Shown piece by piece: positions 1-9,036 of a DNA stretch of 64,000 nt. The DNA comes from Xenophilus sp. L33 (lineage in GTDB: Bacteria > Pseudomonadota > Gammaproteobacteria > Burkholderiales > Burkholderiaceae_C): the NCBI RefSeq assembly GCF_009765735.1, contig NZ_LMUW01000032.1, forward strand, positions 1 through 64,000, given 5' to 3'. Within the stretch, counting starts at the first letter, position 1. Every line of letters begins with the position of its first letter. Below the pieces are notes generated by a model. The model saw nothing but the letters and a program-made list of their open reading frames with translations. It had not been told where the DNA came from and did not search any database. A program made the position numbers and the translations under genes.

Positions 1-552
1 GTGGTCGCGATGAGCGGCGCGGGCGGCGCGGTGGCGCTGGCCGGCATCGGCATCCTGGCGCGCGCCGGCTGGCGGGTGGCGGCCATCACGCGGCGCATGG
101 CGCAGGCGCAGGGCCTGGTCGACATCGGCGCGCACGAGGTGGTCGACGCGGCCGTGCTGGCGCAGCCGCAGCGCCCGCTGGAACAGGCCCGCTTCGCCGC
201 CGCCATCGACAACGTCGGCGGGCCGATGCTCTCTTGGCTGCTGCGCTCGATGCAGGACGGCGGCTGCGTCGCCTCGGTCGGCAATGCCGGCGGCAACGAC
301 TTCGACGGCAGCGTGCTGCCTTTCATCATGCGGCGGGTGCAGCTCTTCGGCATCGTCGCCAACGCACCCTGGCCGCAGCGCCGGCGCCTGTGGCAGCGGC
401 TGGGCAGCGACCTCAAGCCCGACTTCGCCAGGCTGCTGCCGCACGTGCGGCACATCCGGCTCGACCAGCTGATGGACCATGCCGCGGCCCAGCTCGACGG
501 CGCGGTGTCGGGGCGGGTGCTGGTGGAGTTTCCGCGCGGGTCCGGCAGTTAA
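1..552 (+). CDS. AcuI/YhdH-type NADPH-dependent enone reductase, C-terminal part
   Basis: The frame is open from the first base, so the N-terminus lies outside the window. The 183 visible residues begin at the glycine-rich nucleotide loop of medium-chain reductases (SGAGGAVALAGIGIL) and reach a normal family C-terminus (GRVLVEF). AIDNVGG, then GGCVASVGNAGG, then PFIMRRVQLFGI is the pattern of the YhdH/AcuI branch, whose members reduce acryloyl-CoA or quinone-like enones with NADPH in the cytosol. No zinc-ligand set is seen, as expected for this branch. The 81 bases to the next gene hold no clear terminator. Family placement is firm; the substrate cannot be read from this half. Confidence 0.85.
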   Translation: MVAMSGAGGAVALAGIGILARAGWRVAAITRRMAQAQGLVDIGAHEVVDAAVLAQPQRPLEQARFAAAIDNVGGPMLSWLLRSMQDGGCVASVGNAGGNDFDGSVLPFIMRRVQLFGIVANAPWPQRRRLWQRLGSDLKPDFARLLPHVRHIRLDQLMDHAAAQLDGAVSGRVLVEFPRGSGS

Positions 553-633
553 CCCCGCGTTCATTCCCGAGGTCAATCTTTCAATTTACGCCTTCGCCCG
601 GTTGCGAAAAAATGCGCGCTCCAAGGAGACAAC

Positions 634-2424
634 ATGAGCGCCGTTTTGAAACCGTCCGGGCCATCCACCGATGACGAGGCCACATCCGAGCTGGATGCAC
701 TGGTCGATGCCTGCGAGCTGGAGGCCTATCCCGGCGAGGTGATGGAACGCCGGATCGCCCGCGGCGACTTCGCGCCCGAAGGCAAGCGCGTGGTGGTGGT
801 CAATCCGCGCGGCACGCCGCCGCCGATCCGGCGGCGCCCCATGGCCGTGCGGCCCGCGTCGCTGACCGGCAAGACGATCTACTTCGTCGACGTCCGCTTC
901 ATGAACGGCAAGAGCTTCCTGGCGGAGATCCAGAAGGTCTTCGCCGAGCGCTTCCCCGGCATCCGGACCGAGCTTCGCCAGAAGCGGGGCGGCTACACCG
1001 AGGACGATCCGGCGTTGTGGAAGGAGATCGAGGAGCAGGGCGCCTTGCTGGTGATGGCCATCGGCCATTGCAGCACCTGCGCGCCGGCCGTGGCGGTGCA
1101 CTGCATGAACATGGAAGACCGCGGCGTGCCGACCGCGCCGCTGGTGACGACCGCCTTCACCGACCTGGTCAAGGCGGTCACCTACAAGGCCGGCATGCCG
1201 GGCCTGCGCTTCACCTTCGTGCCGCATCCGGTCGGCAGCAAGCCGCCGGAAGTCCTGCGCGACTACGTGCTGGGCAACGACCCGATGACCTCCACGCCGG
1301 TCATGGAGGAGATCGTGACTGCGCTCACCGGCGCGCTCACCGCCGACGAGTCGGCGACCGGCACGCTGGAACGCCCGGTTCCCCGACTGCTCGGCGCCGA
1401 CACCGACGACGAACTGCAGGACATGTTCACCCAGGCCCGCTGGTCCGACGGGCTGCCCGTGGTGCTGCCGACCGAGGCGCGGGTCGCCGAGATGCTGAAG
1501 GCGACCCATCGACGCCCCGACGAGGTCATCGGCAAGATGCGGCCGACCGATACGCAGGAAGACTGGCAATACACGGTGGAACAGGTGGCCGCGAATGCCG
1601 TCATGTCCGGCGCGCGGCCGGCCTACTTCCCGGTGATCCTGGCCCTGGCCGCCAGCGAGGTGACGGCGATCCACAGCTCGACCAGTTCCTTCGCGGCGAT
1701 GGTCGTGGTCAATGGGCCGATCCGCGGCGAGTTGGGCATGAATTCGGGCGTCGGCGCGCTCGGGCCCTTCAACCATGCGAACTCGACCATCGGCCGTGCC
1801 TATTGCCTGTTGTCGCGCAACCTCGGCGGCGGCGCGGTGCCGGGCATGACCTACCTCGGCTCGCAGGGCAATCCGCTCAACTACAGCAGCATCTGCTTCG
1901 CGGAGAACCAGGAGCGCAGCCCCTGGGAGCCCTTCCACGTGCAGAAGGGTTTTCGCAAGGACGAGAGCGTCGTCAGCATCTTTCGCGGACGCACCTTCAG
2001 CCACCTGCTGGAGGTGCGGGCGCAGACCTGGCGAGAGCAGTTGATCAACCTGGTCTCGGGCTTCACGCCGACGCCGCGCACCAACCTGACCCTGCTGGTC
2101 GAGCCGCTGGCGGCGCGCACCCTCAAGGACCGCGAAGGCTTCGACACCAAGGAAAAGCTGCAGCAGTGGTTCCACGTGAACGCCACGCTGCCCTACAAGA
2201 CCTACTGGGACTACCAGCTGGTGATCAACTACGTCGAGCCGCAGGCGCGCAAGGGCGTCGAGCCCTTCGCCTCCTACCTGGCGCAGCCGGAGGATTCCGC
2301 CGTGCCGCGCTTTGCCGACCCGAAGGCCATCGCGGTGGTGGTGGTCGGCGGCGAGAAGAACGCCTACTGGTACGGCACCGACTTCGGCTATCTCAAGAGC
2401 GTGCGGGTCGACGACTGGCGCTGA
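634..2424 (+). CDS. UGSC-family protein, Cys variant (596 aa)
   Basis: The start follows an AAGGAG ribosome site by 6 bases. The N-terminal part (about residues 70-250) resembles the UGSC domain, a thioredoxin-like redox family named for a Sec-Gly-Ser-Cys motif. Here the motif region reads GHCSTCAP, with Cys146 and Cys149 in a CxxC arrangement, so no selenocysteine is used. The C-terminal 330 residues (from WSDGLPVVLPTEARV) are a conserved region often linked to this domain; its chemistry is unknown to me. No signal peptide is visible, so it is probably cytosolic. The last 32 bases overlap the convergent LysR gene. The family is inferred from memory of its motifs, and no function should be assumed beyond possible thiol redox activity. 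Confidence 0.7.
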   Translation: MSAVLKPSGPSTDDEATSELDALVDACELEAYPGEVMERRIARGDFAPEGKRVVVVNPRGTPPPIRRRPMAVRPASLTGKTIYFVDVRFMNGKSFLAEIQKVFAERFPGIRTELRQKRGGYTEDDPALWKEIEEQGALLVMAIGHCSTCAPAVAVHCMNMEDRGVPTAPLVTTAFTDLVKAVTYKAGMPGLRFTFVPHPVGSKPPEVLRDYVLGNDPMTSTPVMEEIVTALTGALTADESATGTLERPVPRLLGADTDDELQDMFTQARWSDGLPVVLPTEARVAEMLKATHRRPDEVIGKMRPTDTQEDWQYTVEQVAANAVMSGARPAYFPVILALAASEVTAIHSSTSSFAAMVVVNGPIRGELGMNSGVGALGPFNHANSTIGRAYCLLSRNLGGGAVPGMTYLGSQGNPLNYSSICFAENQERSPWEPFHVQKGFRKDESVVSIFRGRTFSHLLEVRAQTWREQLINLVSGFTPTPRTNLTLLVEPLAARTLKDREGFDTKEKLQQWFHVNATLPYKTYWDYQLVINYVEPQARKGVEPFASYLAQPEDSAVPRFADPKAIAVVVVGGEKNAYWYGTDFGYLKSVRVDDWR

Positions 2425-3319
2425 CCTCGTCGAGCTTCAGCGCGTGCCACACCTGGTCGAAGATCTCGACGAAGCCGTGCTGCACCACCGACATCGGGCG
2501 TGACTTGCCGCGCATGATCCTCACCAGCAGCCTCTCGTTCGACTGGAACGATCGCACCGAGAGGCCCGCCAGCAGCTCGCCCGCGATGGCGACCCGGTCG
2601 ACCACGGCGATGCCGGTGCCGGCCTGCGCGAACCAGCAGGCGGTGGTCGAGCTGGTGACCTCGATGTCGCCGTGCATGCGCGCGGCCGATGCGCCGAAGG
2701 CACGCCGCAGCGCCTGTCCGAAAGGCGTGTTCTCGGGCGACGAGATGACGCGCTGGCCCTCCAGGTCGACCGGCCGTATCAGCTTCTTCGCGGCCAGCGG
2801 ATGGTCGTCGCGCATGACGCACGCCAGTCCGCACTTGTAGTCGCGCACCGTCTCGATGTTCGGATGGTCGTGCGGCAGCAGCGCCACGCCCAGGTCGTAC
2901 GAGTGGTCGATCAAGGCAGCGCTCACCACGTCGGGCGCCACCACGCGGACCCGGCATTGCAGGCGCGGAAAGCGCTCGTACATCTTCATCATCGTGCGCG
3001 AGACGACGCTCGGCGCCAGGCTGGCCGATACCGCCAGGCGCAGGGCACCGGCCGTCGGATGCGCCAGGTCGCGCGCCACGTCGCGAACCTTTTCCACGCC
3101 GTGCCAGAGCGAATCGATCTCGGCGTAGAGCGCATGCGCCTCCGGCGTGGCCACCAGCCGGCCCTTGACCCGCTCGAACAGCACCAGCCCGGCGCTGCGG
3201 CTCGCCTGCGCGAGCGTCTTGCTGATCGCGGGCGGGGACACGTGCAGGAGTTCGGCCGCGCTGTTGACCCCACCGGCGACCATCACCGCGCGGAAGACTT
3301 CCATTTGCCTGAGGTTCAT
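2393..3319 (-). CDS. LysR-family transcriptional regulator
   Basis: This 308-residue protein has the usual LysR length. The N-terminal winged helix is clear (MNLRQMEVFRAVMVAGGVN, then ELLHVSPPAISKTLAQ), followed by a periplasmic-binding-like effector domain. I chose the ATG at 3319 because the family begins with this MxLRQMEVF sequence; upstream codons add unrelated residues. It is the last gene of a leftward run (Bug, aldo-keto reductase, Bug, LysR) and lies 52 bases after the preceding Bug gene, so it may be cotranscribed and control that operon. Its 3' end overlaps the convergent UGSC gene by 32 bases. The effector is unknown. Confidence 0.92.
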   Translation of the reverse strand: MNLRQMEVFRAVMVAGGVNSAAELLHVSPPAISKTLAQASRSAGLVLFERVKGRLVATPEAHALYAEIDSLWHGVEKVRDVARDLAHPTAGALRLAVSASLAPSVVSRTMMKMYERFPRLQCRVRVVAPDVVSAALIDHSYDLGVALLPHDHPNIETVRDYKCGLACVMRDDHPLAAKKLIRPVDLEGQRVISSPENTPFGQALRRAFGASAARMHGDIEVTSSTTACWFAQAGTGIAVVDRVAIAGELLAGLSVRSFQSNERLLVRIMRGKSRPMSVVQHGFVEIFDQVWHALKLDEVSASRRPARS

Positions 3320-3371
3320 TCGGTGCTGCCCGGGTCGTGAAGGTGCGGCGAAGTCTAGTGGGCCGCCCGGC

Positions 3372-4355
3372 TCATTCCTTCTTGAAGCCGATCCGGGCCA
3401 GCATCTGCTTCCAGAGGCCGTAGGTCGCACCGAGCGTGTCGGCCAGGGCCTGCGGCGTCGAGCCGCGGGCCTCCACGCCGCCCAGTTCGAAATCCTTGCG
3501 CAGCGTGGGTGCCTGCAGCGCCTCGCCGATGGCCTTGTTCAGTCGATCGACGGTCCCGGGCGCCATGCCGGCGGGCCCGAAGCAGCCGATCCAGCTGTCG
3601 ATGTCCATGCCCGGCACGCCTTGCTCGCCCATGGTCGGCAGGTCGGGGAAGAGAGCGCTGCGTTCGCGGGCGACCACCGCCAGCAGCCGCACCTTGCCCG
3701 ATCGTTGCAGCGCCACCGCCGCCGACGAAGAGGCGAACTGCAACTGCACGCGGCCCGCGAGGAAGTCGCTCGCCACGTCGTTGGCGCCCTTGTAAGGCAC
3801 ATGCACGATGTCGATGCCGGTCTGCCGGGCGAAGAGATCGCCGTAGATGTGCGCGGAGGTACCGACGCCTTGCGACACGTAGTTGAGCCGGCCCGGCTGC
3901 GCCTTGGCATAGGCGACCAGTTCTTTCACGCTCTGCGCGGGCACCGAGGCGTGGACCACCAGCACCAGCGGGCCGACCGCGGCCATCGAGATCGGCGTGA
4001 AGTCCTTGAACGGGTCGTAGCGCACCGCCGACAGGGTCAGCGGCACCTGCGTCAAGGTCGACGACGGCGTGTAGAGCAGCGCATGGCCGTCCGGCGCGGA
4101 GCGAGCGACTTCCATGGCGGCGATGGTCGTGCTCGCGCCCGGGCGGTTCTCGACGATGACGGTCGCACCCAGCAGGCGTGCCAGCGCCTGCCCCAGTTCG
4201 CGCGCCTGCAGGTCGGTGCCGCCGCCGGGCGGGAAGCCGACGATCAGGCGGATCGGCTTGTCGGGGATCGGGAAGTCCGCGGCCGCGGCGATTCGCAGCG
4301 TCCACGGTGAGAAGAGCAGCGGCAGGGCGATGCAGAGGCGACGGCGCCGCGACAT
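3372..4355 (-). CDS. Bug-family (TctC-like) periplasmic receptor 1
   Basis: The 327-residue product has a signal peptide (RRRR, hydrophobic stretch, AAA cleavage region) and the Bug fold signature: PIRLIVGFPPGGGTD near the mature N-terminus, VIVENRPGA, PDGHALLYT, VHVPYKGAND, LFPDLPTMGEQG. Bug proteins are two-lobed receptors of tripartite tricarboxylate transporters and bind small carboxylates or neutral ligands in the periplasm. The ATG at 4355 sits one base after the stop of the upstream aldo-keto reductase, which argues for translational coupling; a GTG at 4382 is possible. No TctA or TctB permease accompanies it. The ligand is not predictable. Confidence 0.92.
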   Translation of the reverse strand: MSRRRRLCIALPLLFSPWTLRIAAAADFPIPDKPIRLIVGFPPGGGTDLQARELGQALARLLGATVIVENRPGASTTIAAMEVARSAPDGHALLYTPSSTLTQVPLTLSAVRYDPFKDFTPISMAAVGPLVLVVHASVPAQSVKELVAYAKAQPGRLNYVSQGVGTSAHIYGDLFARQTGIDIVHVPYKGANDVASDFLAGRVQLQFASSSAAVALQRSGKVRLLAVVARERSALFPDLPTMGEQGVPGMDIDSWIGCFGPAGMAPGTVDRLNKAIGEALQAPTLRKDFELGGVEARGSTPQALADTLGATYGLWKQMLARIGFKKE

Positions 4356-4356
4356 C

Positions 4357-5487
4357 TCAATGCGCGGCCCGGCTTTGCGCACCGGCCCGTGTCGCCTGCA
4401 TCGCCTCGAATTCGTGCACCTTCTCGGGTCGAAGGGTGCGGTAGACCGGTGCCACGCTGCGGTCTTCGTCGACCAGCGTGATGCGGTCGATCTCGATCAG
4501 GTCGTCGACACTCAAGCGGATCTGCAGGGCCTGGATGTTGTCGGTGAGATGCTGCGGCTTGTCGGCACCGGCGATCACGGTGAAGGTGGCTGGGCGGGAG
4601 AGCAGCCACGCGATCGACAGCTGGGCCAGCGTCCAGCCGCGTGCCCGGGCGAATTCGGCCAGCTGCTCCTGCACCTTCCAGTTGCGCTCCGACTGCCAGG
4701 CCGGCGTGTTCGGATTGTTGGCCTGGCGCGTGCCCGGCACGAGCGCATTGCGGCCGTAGGCGCCCGCGAGCAGGCCGCCGGCCAGCGGAAAGTACGAAGT
4801 CATGCCGACGCCGTACTTGACGCAGAAAGCCTCCATCCGCTTCTCGGCGTCGCGGTAGAGCAGGTTGTAGAAATCCTGGGCGGAGATGAACGAGCCGAGC
4901 CCGTACTTCTCGGCGGTGAAGTGCGCCTCGCACAATTCCCACTCGAAAAGGTTCGAGGCGCCGATGTAGCGGACCTTGCCCGCACGCACCAGGTCGTCGA
5001 GCGCGCGCAGCGTCTCCTCGATCGGCGTCTCGCGGTCGGGCCAATGCAGTTGGTAGAGGTCGATGTAGTCGGAGCCGAGCCGCCGCAGGCTGTCCTCGCA
5101 GGCCCGCACGATCGCGATGCGGGATGCCCCCACGTCGTTGGGCCCGTCGCCCATCCGGTTGCCGAACTTCGTGGCGATCAACGCGCGCTGGCGCTTGGCG
5201 CCCTTCAACGCGAGGCCGAGCGCCGTCTCCGACTTGCCGATGCCGTAGCTGTTGGACGTGTCGAAATAGTTGATGCCCAGCTCCAGCGCATGGTCGACGA
5301 CGGACTGGACCTCGTCCTGCTTGACGAATCCACCGAACGCGAAGCAGCCGATGCCGAGGGCCGAGGCCACCAGGCCGGAGCGGCCGACATGGCGGTATTG
5401 CATGCCGCCGGTGTCCTTGGGCGTCAGGCCGATGGCGGTGATCCGTTGCTCGATGTCGTCGTCCCGCGGGTTCGTGTCGTTGCTCAT
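4357..5487 (-). CDS. Aldo/keto reductase
   Basis: The 376-residue protein shows the AKR tetrad in order: Asp and Tyr in NYFDTSNSYG, Lys in ALIATKFGNR, His in YQLHWPDRETP. It also has the typical IGASNLFEWEL and PLAGGLLAGAYGR stretches near the NADPH site. AKRs of this type reduce or oxidise carbonyl compounds with NADP(H) in the cytosol. The start ATG overlaps the stop of the upstream Bug gene (ATGA), and the next Bug gene begins one base after its stop, so all three are tightly coupled. A 40-residue N-terminal extension precedes the barrel. Catabolic use on the ligand of the flanking receptors is an inference from context. Confidence 0.92.
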   Translation of the reverse strand: MSNDTNPRDDDIEQRITAIGLTPKDTGGMQYRHVGRSGLVASALGIGCFAFGGFVKQDEVQSVVDHALELGINYFDTSNSYGIGKSETALGLALKGAKRQRALIATKFGNRMGDGPNDVGASRIAIVRACEDSLRRLGSDYIDLYQLHWPDRETPIEETLRALDDLVRAGKVRYIGASNLFEWELCEAHFTAEKYGLGSFISAQDFYNLLYRDAEKRMEAFCVKYGVGMTSYFPLAGGLLAGAYGRNALVPGTRQANNPNTPAWQSERNWKVQEQLAEFARARGWTLAQLSIAWLLSRPATFTVIAGADKPQHLTDNIQALQIRLSVDDLIEIDRITLVDEDRSVAPVYRTLRPEKVHEFEAMQATRAGAQSRAAH

Positions 5488-6470
5488 ACGTCCATCCGGA
5501 TACCGGTTTCCTTGATGATCGGCGCCCAGCGCTCGCGGTCGCGGACCACCGCGCGCTGGAACTGCTCCGGCGTGCCGCCGACGGGCACGAGGCCCATCTT
5601 GTGCAGCGATTCGACGACTTCCGGCGTGCCCAGCGCCTCGGTGGCGATGGCGGCGTATTCGGCAGCGACGCCGCTCGGAATGCCCGCCTTGCCGTAGAGG
5701 CCGAAGGAAGTGACGGCGACATAACCGGGGTAGCCGGCCTCGGCCAGCGTCGGAATGTCCGGCGCCAGCACGCTGCGCTTCTCGCTCGCGTGCGCCAGGA
5801 TCTTCAGCTTGCCGGCGCGATGCTGCTCCAGGTAGTCGGGCAGGATCGAGCCGCTGGCGGGAATCTGGTTGCCCATCAGGTCGGCCAGCAGCGGCGCGCC
5901 GCCGCGATAGGCGACCGACTGCAATGGCAGCTTGAGTTGCTTGCCCAGTTGATAGATGACCAGCGCGCTCATGCTGACCGGACTCGGCACGCCGATCGAG
6001 CCTTGCTGCGAATCCTTGCGCACCGCGCCGAAATAGTCGTCGAGCGTGTGGTGGCCCGACGCCGAATTGACGGTCAGCGCCATCGGCGCCGACGCGCATT
6101 CGACGATGGCCTGCAGGTCCTTCTCCGCGTCGAAGGTCGGGCGGCTGATGAACAGCGGAAGCAGGGAGACGGCCGAATTGGGCGCCATCATGATGTAAGA
6201 GCCGTCGGCATCGAATTGCCGCAGGTATTGCACTGCCACCAGTCCGCCCGCACCCGACTTGCTTTCCACCAGCACGTTGCGTTGAAGGCGCTTTTGCAGG
6301 CTCTTGGCCATGATGCGCGCCAGCGTGTCGGACGAGGTGCCGGGCGGCACGGTGAGGACGATGGTCAGCGGCTTGCTGCTCTGGGCGCGCACCACCGCAG
6401 GCGCGGCCAGGGCGACCGGCGCGGCCGCGAGGGCCGCCACCAGGCGTCTCCTGCTCAGCGAGGGACTCAT
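5484..6470 (-). CDS. Bug-family periplasmic receptor 2, first gene of the operon
   Basis: The product (328 residues) starts with a twin-arginine-like export signal (SRRRLVAALAAAPVALAAPAV, cleavage near VRAQ). Bug landmarks follow: PLTIVLTVPPGTSSDTLAR, VLVESKSGAGGLVAV, VAYRGGAPLLADLMG and a late APDIPTLAEAGYPGY. The usual PPGG loop is PPGTSS here, which fits a ligand pocket different from receptor 1. ATG at 6470 is preceded by a GGAGACACCG leader. A sigma-70-like promoter lies about 90 bases upstream. It opens the Bug / aldo-keto reductase / Bug / LysR operon. The ligand is unknown. Confidence 0.92.
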   Translation of the reverse strand: MSPSLSRRRLVAALAAAPVALAAPAVVRAQSSKPLTIVLTVPPGTSSDTLARIMAKSLQKRLQRNVLVESKSGAGGLVAVQYLRQFDADGSYIMMAPNSAVSLLPLFISRPTFDAEKDLQAIVECASAPMALTVNSASGHHTLDDYFGAVRKDSQQGSIGVPSPVSMSALVIYQLGKQLKLPLQSVAYRGGAPLLADLMGNQIPASGSILPDYLEQHRAGKLKILAHASEKRSVLAPDIPTLAEAGYPGYVAVTSFGLYGKAGIPSGVAAEYAAIATEALGTPEVVESLHKMGLVPVGGTPEQFQRAVVRDRERWAPIIKETGIRMDV

Positions 6471-6560
6471 CGGTGTCTCCGCAGGACGTTGTCGCCCCGT
6501 CGTTCTCAGGTTAATGGCTGTTCGATTGCGACTCGCGGATGTTCCGCAGGGACAGGACGC

Positions 6561-6589
6561 ATTATTGACAGGCGCCGAATCGGCATCAA
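6561..6589 (-). promoter_or_regulatory. Sigma-70-like promoter of the Bug/aldo-keto reductase operon
   Basis: On the minus strand a -35 box TTGATG (6589-6584) is followed after exactly 17 bases by a -10 box AATAAT (6566-6561). It points at the Bug gene that begins at 6470 and would give a leader of about 85 bases. It lies in an AT-rich island of an otherwise GC-rich region. Consensus match by eye only. Confidence 0.55.
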
Positions 6590-6721
6590 ATGAAAAAAAT
6601 GAGGAAGGTGTTAGCCACGGGTTAACGACCGTGCCGGAAAGTCGGGTGTGCGTGCATGTCTGGCGCAGGTTGTCCACGGTGGTCGTGTAGCCGAGCCAGC
6701 CGATGAGGAACCCGGCAAGGC

Positions 6722-7171
6722 TCATTCGCTCCGGATCGTTGCCGTGAGCCCGGCACCCTTGCCGACCTTGCCCATCAGCAGGGCGAAAGTCGCGGTGCTG
6801 GCGTTGACGCCGAGGCCATGCGGCGGCATCGACATGATCCGCTGTCCGACCGCGACGCAGCCGCGCAACTGAAACGGCCAATTGGCGGAGTGGATCTCGC
6901 ACAGGCTGCGGCCCGCGACGCCGTTCGGCACCATGTCCGGCGTGCCGTAGATGTTCAGGTCGGGGTTGTGAAAGACGAAGGTGTGGCCGTGCGCCGGGGA
7001 GTTGTACGGCAGGAGCTGGTAGTCGCCTTCCGGAATGCACGACGCATTGGCAATGTTGTTGTTCCAGGGCTGCTCGCAGGTGAAGCAGATCCTCGCGCCG
7101 TCGAGCAGCATGCGTGCGTATTCGCCGACGTTGGAGGAGAGGGACTTGTCTCGGATGATGTCGATGTGCAT
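6722..7171 (-). CDS. DUF5675-family protein
   Basis: The 149-residue protein starts MHIDIIRDK and carries the family pattern: an early CFTCEQPWNNN stretch, a central IPEGDY, then HPD-like HNPDLNIYGTPDMVPNG, and a late IHSANWPFQLRGCVAVG. DUF5675 proteins occur in phage lysis or tail regions and as isolated bacterial genes; the biochemical role is unknown to me. There is no signal peptide and no phage gene near it. A perfect TTGACA (7225-7220, minus strand) lies about 50 bases upstream, but no good -10 box follows. The 139 bases between it and the next gene are AT-rich and hold nothing else I can name. Confidence 0.7.
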   Translation of the reverse strand: MHIDIIRDKSLSSNVGEYARMLLDGARICFTCEQPWNNNIANASCIPEGDYQLLPYNSPAHGHTFVFHNPDLNIYGTPDMVPNGVAGRSLCEIHSANWPFQLRGCVAVGQRIMSMPPHGLGVNASTATFALLMGKVGKGAGLTATIRSE

Positions 7172-7310
7172 GGTTTCGGGTCGTTGTTTTGCCGCGAGTC
7201 TCGATACGTGATCATTCGTTGTCAATTCGCCGAATGCCACACGACCCCAATGTCCCAACGTCAGTACAGGCAAGCTCCAATATTTAACATAAGATGCATT
7301 GTGTACTTTT

Positions 7311-8852
7311 TCATTGTAGGCCCCGAGTAGCGTAGGGCGCGAACACCCGCGCCTCGAACGCCACCGTCACTCCGAAGCGATCCACCGAAAACGACGGGTC
7401 GCTCTCGCGAACCTGCTGCGCGTGCTGCGCGGCATCGGCCGCGGCGCCGACCCGCCAAAGCGCTGCTGCCAGGAAGGCCCGCGAGACGCTGAAGCTCGGG
7501 CTGTAAGCCACGGATTGCAATGCGGCATCGCGCGATGCTTCGTAATCCTGCAATGAGTAGCGTGCAATGGCCAGTGCGTTGAAGGCCACGAAATTCAGCG
7601 GATCGAACGGACTCAATTCGATTGCACGCCCGGCACGCTCCATCGCGATGTCCGATCGACCCGACCACGCCATGATGAGTGCCGAGAAGCGCAGCGCGAA
7701 GACACCCGACGCGCTGATCTCCAGCGCACGATCGAACAGGGTGTGCGCGGTCGCCTGATCGTGCTCGTCCAGCGAAATCACGAAGCCGGCCATGGCCAGC
7801 GAATTCGGATCGTCCGCGCCGTCGCGCAAGGACGCGCGCGCATGGAACACCGCGGCGAGCCGATCTTCCTCGCGCAGGCCGCCGCGGCTGAATCGCGAAT
7901 GAAAGCACAGGGCGAGCGAAGCGTGTGCGGCCGCGTAGTGCGGGTCGAGCGAGAGCGCGTTGCGCAGGAACGGAATCGCGACGTCAGCATCCGCGGCCAG
8001 ATGGGTATGGACGTGCGGCATCGCGCGAAGCACCTGGTCGTAGGCATCGAGACTCTCCGGCCGCTTGCGGGCCACGCGTTCCATCTCGGCTCTGCGCAGG
8101 CTGGGCTCGATCGCGCCGATCACCGTGACGGTGATCTCGTCCTGCAGTGCGAACAGATCTCCGTATTGGCGGTCGTAGCGCTCGGCCCAGAGTTGAACGC
8201 CGGATTCGGCATCGACCAGCCGCACCGAGATGCGCACCCGATCGCCGCCTCGCCGCACCATGCCTTCGACGAGATAGCGCGCCCCCAGTTCACGGCCGAT
8301 CCGCTGCAGCGGCACATTCCTTCCCCGGAAGGCCATGCTGGAATTTCGTGCAATGGCGCTGAGCCAACGGATGCGCGACAAGCCGGTGATGATCTCCTCG
8401 ACCATGCCGTCGACGAAGTAGTCCTCGGCAGGATCGTTGCTGAGGTTCGTGAACGGAAGGACGGCGATCGAGCGGTGGTCGCGGACCGGCAGTTCGATCT
8501 CCGCAACGGGCTCGACGCCGATCAACGGGTGGGTGCCACTCCCCTCGCCCGCCGCAAGTCGATAGCCACGACCCTGCACGGTGACGATCGGCGACGCGCC
8601 GCCGAGCCCATCCGCCAGCGCCCTGCGGAGCGCCGACACGTGGACGTGAAGCGTGTTTTCCTCGACCACCTCGCTGGGCCAGACGCGTTCGATGAGCGCT
8701 GTCTTGGAGACAACCGCCCCCTTGGCCTCGGCCAGCGCGCACAGCAGGTCGATCGCACGGCTGCCCAGGCGCACCGGAATCTCGTCACGCAACAGGGCAC
8801 GCCGCACCAGATCGAGGCGGAACGGTCCGAGCGCGATGTCGCCGTGGGTCAA
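7311..8852 (-). CDS. Winged-helix regulator with TolB-like and TPR domains
   Basis: The 513-residue protein has three parts. Residues 1-100 are an OmpR/CadC-type winged helix (VSKTALIERVWPSEVVEENT, HVSALRRAL, GRGYRL). Residues about 125-260 are a TolB/adenylate-cyclase-linked domain (SIAVLPFTNLSND, YFVDGMVEEIITGLSR, YLVEGMVRR). The rest is TPR-like helical repeats (residues about 290-500). No transmembrane segment is seen between DNA-binding and sensor parts, unlike CadC, so it should be cytosolic. It has no receiver domain. It stands alone in transcription direction relative to the small exported proteins that start 185 bases upstream. Target genes are unknown. Confidence 0.85.
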   Translation of the reverse strand: MTHGDIALGPFRLDLVRRALLRDEIPVRLGSRAIDLLCALAEAKGAVVSKTALIERVWPSEVVEENTLHVHVSALRRALADGLGGASPIVTVQGRGYRLAAGEGSGTHPLIGVEPVAEIELPVRDHRSIAVLPFTNLSNDPAEDYFVDGMVEEIITGLSRIRWLSAIARNSSMAFRGRNVPLQRIGRELGARYLVEGMVRRGGDRVRISVRLVDAESGVQLWAERYDRQYGDLFALQDEITVTVIGAIEPSLRRAEMERVARKRPESLDAYDQVLRAMPHVHTHLAADADVAIPFLRNALSLDPHYAAAHASLALCFHSRFSRGGLREEDRLAAVFHARASLRDGADDPNSLAMAGFVISLDEHDQATAHTLFDRALEISASGVFALRFSALIMAWSGRSDIAMERAGRAIELSPFDPLNFVAFNALAIARYSLQDYEASRDAALQSVAYSPSFSVSRAFLAAALWRVGAAADAAQHAQQVRESDPSFSVDRFGVTVAFEARVFAPYATRGLQ

Positions 8853-9036
8853 CGATTTCCTCCGCGGCCTTCAGAAATCTTCAGGGACTGAATCAGTGGT
8901 TGTCGCGCACCATCTCGTCGCGATTCGAATTGCACCGAAGCGCGACGTTCGAGTGGGGGCTTCGAAGGCTCCCGGGAATTATCTGTCCAATGTCATCGGG
9001 ACGTCCGATCCGATGATCGCAATCAAGGAGTTGGCC

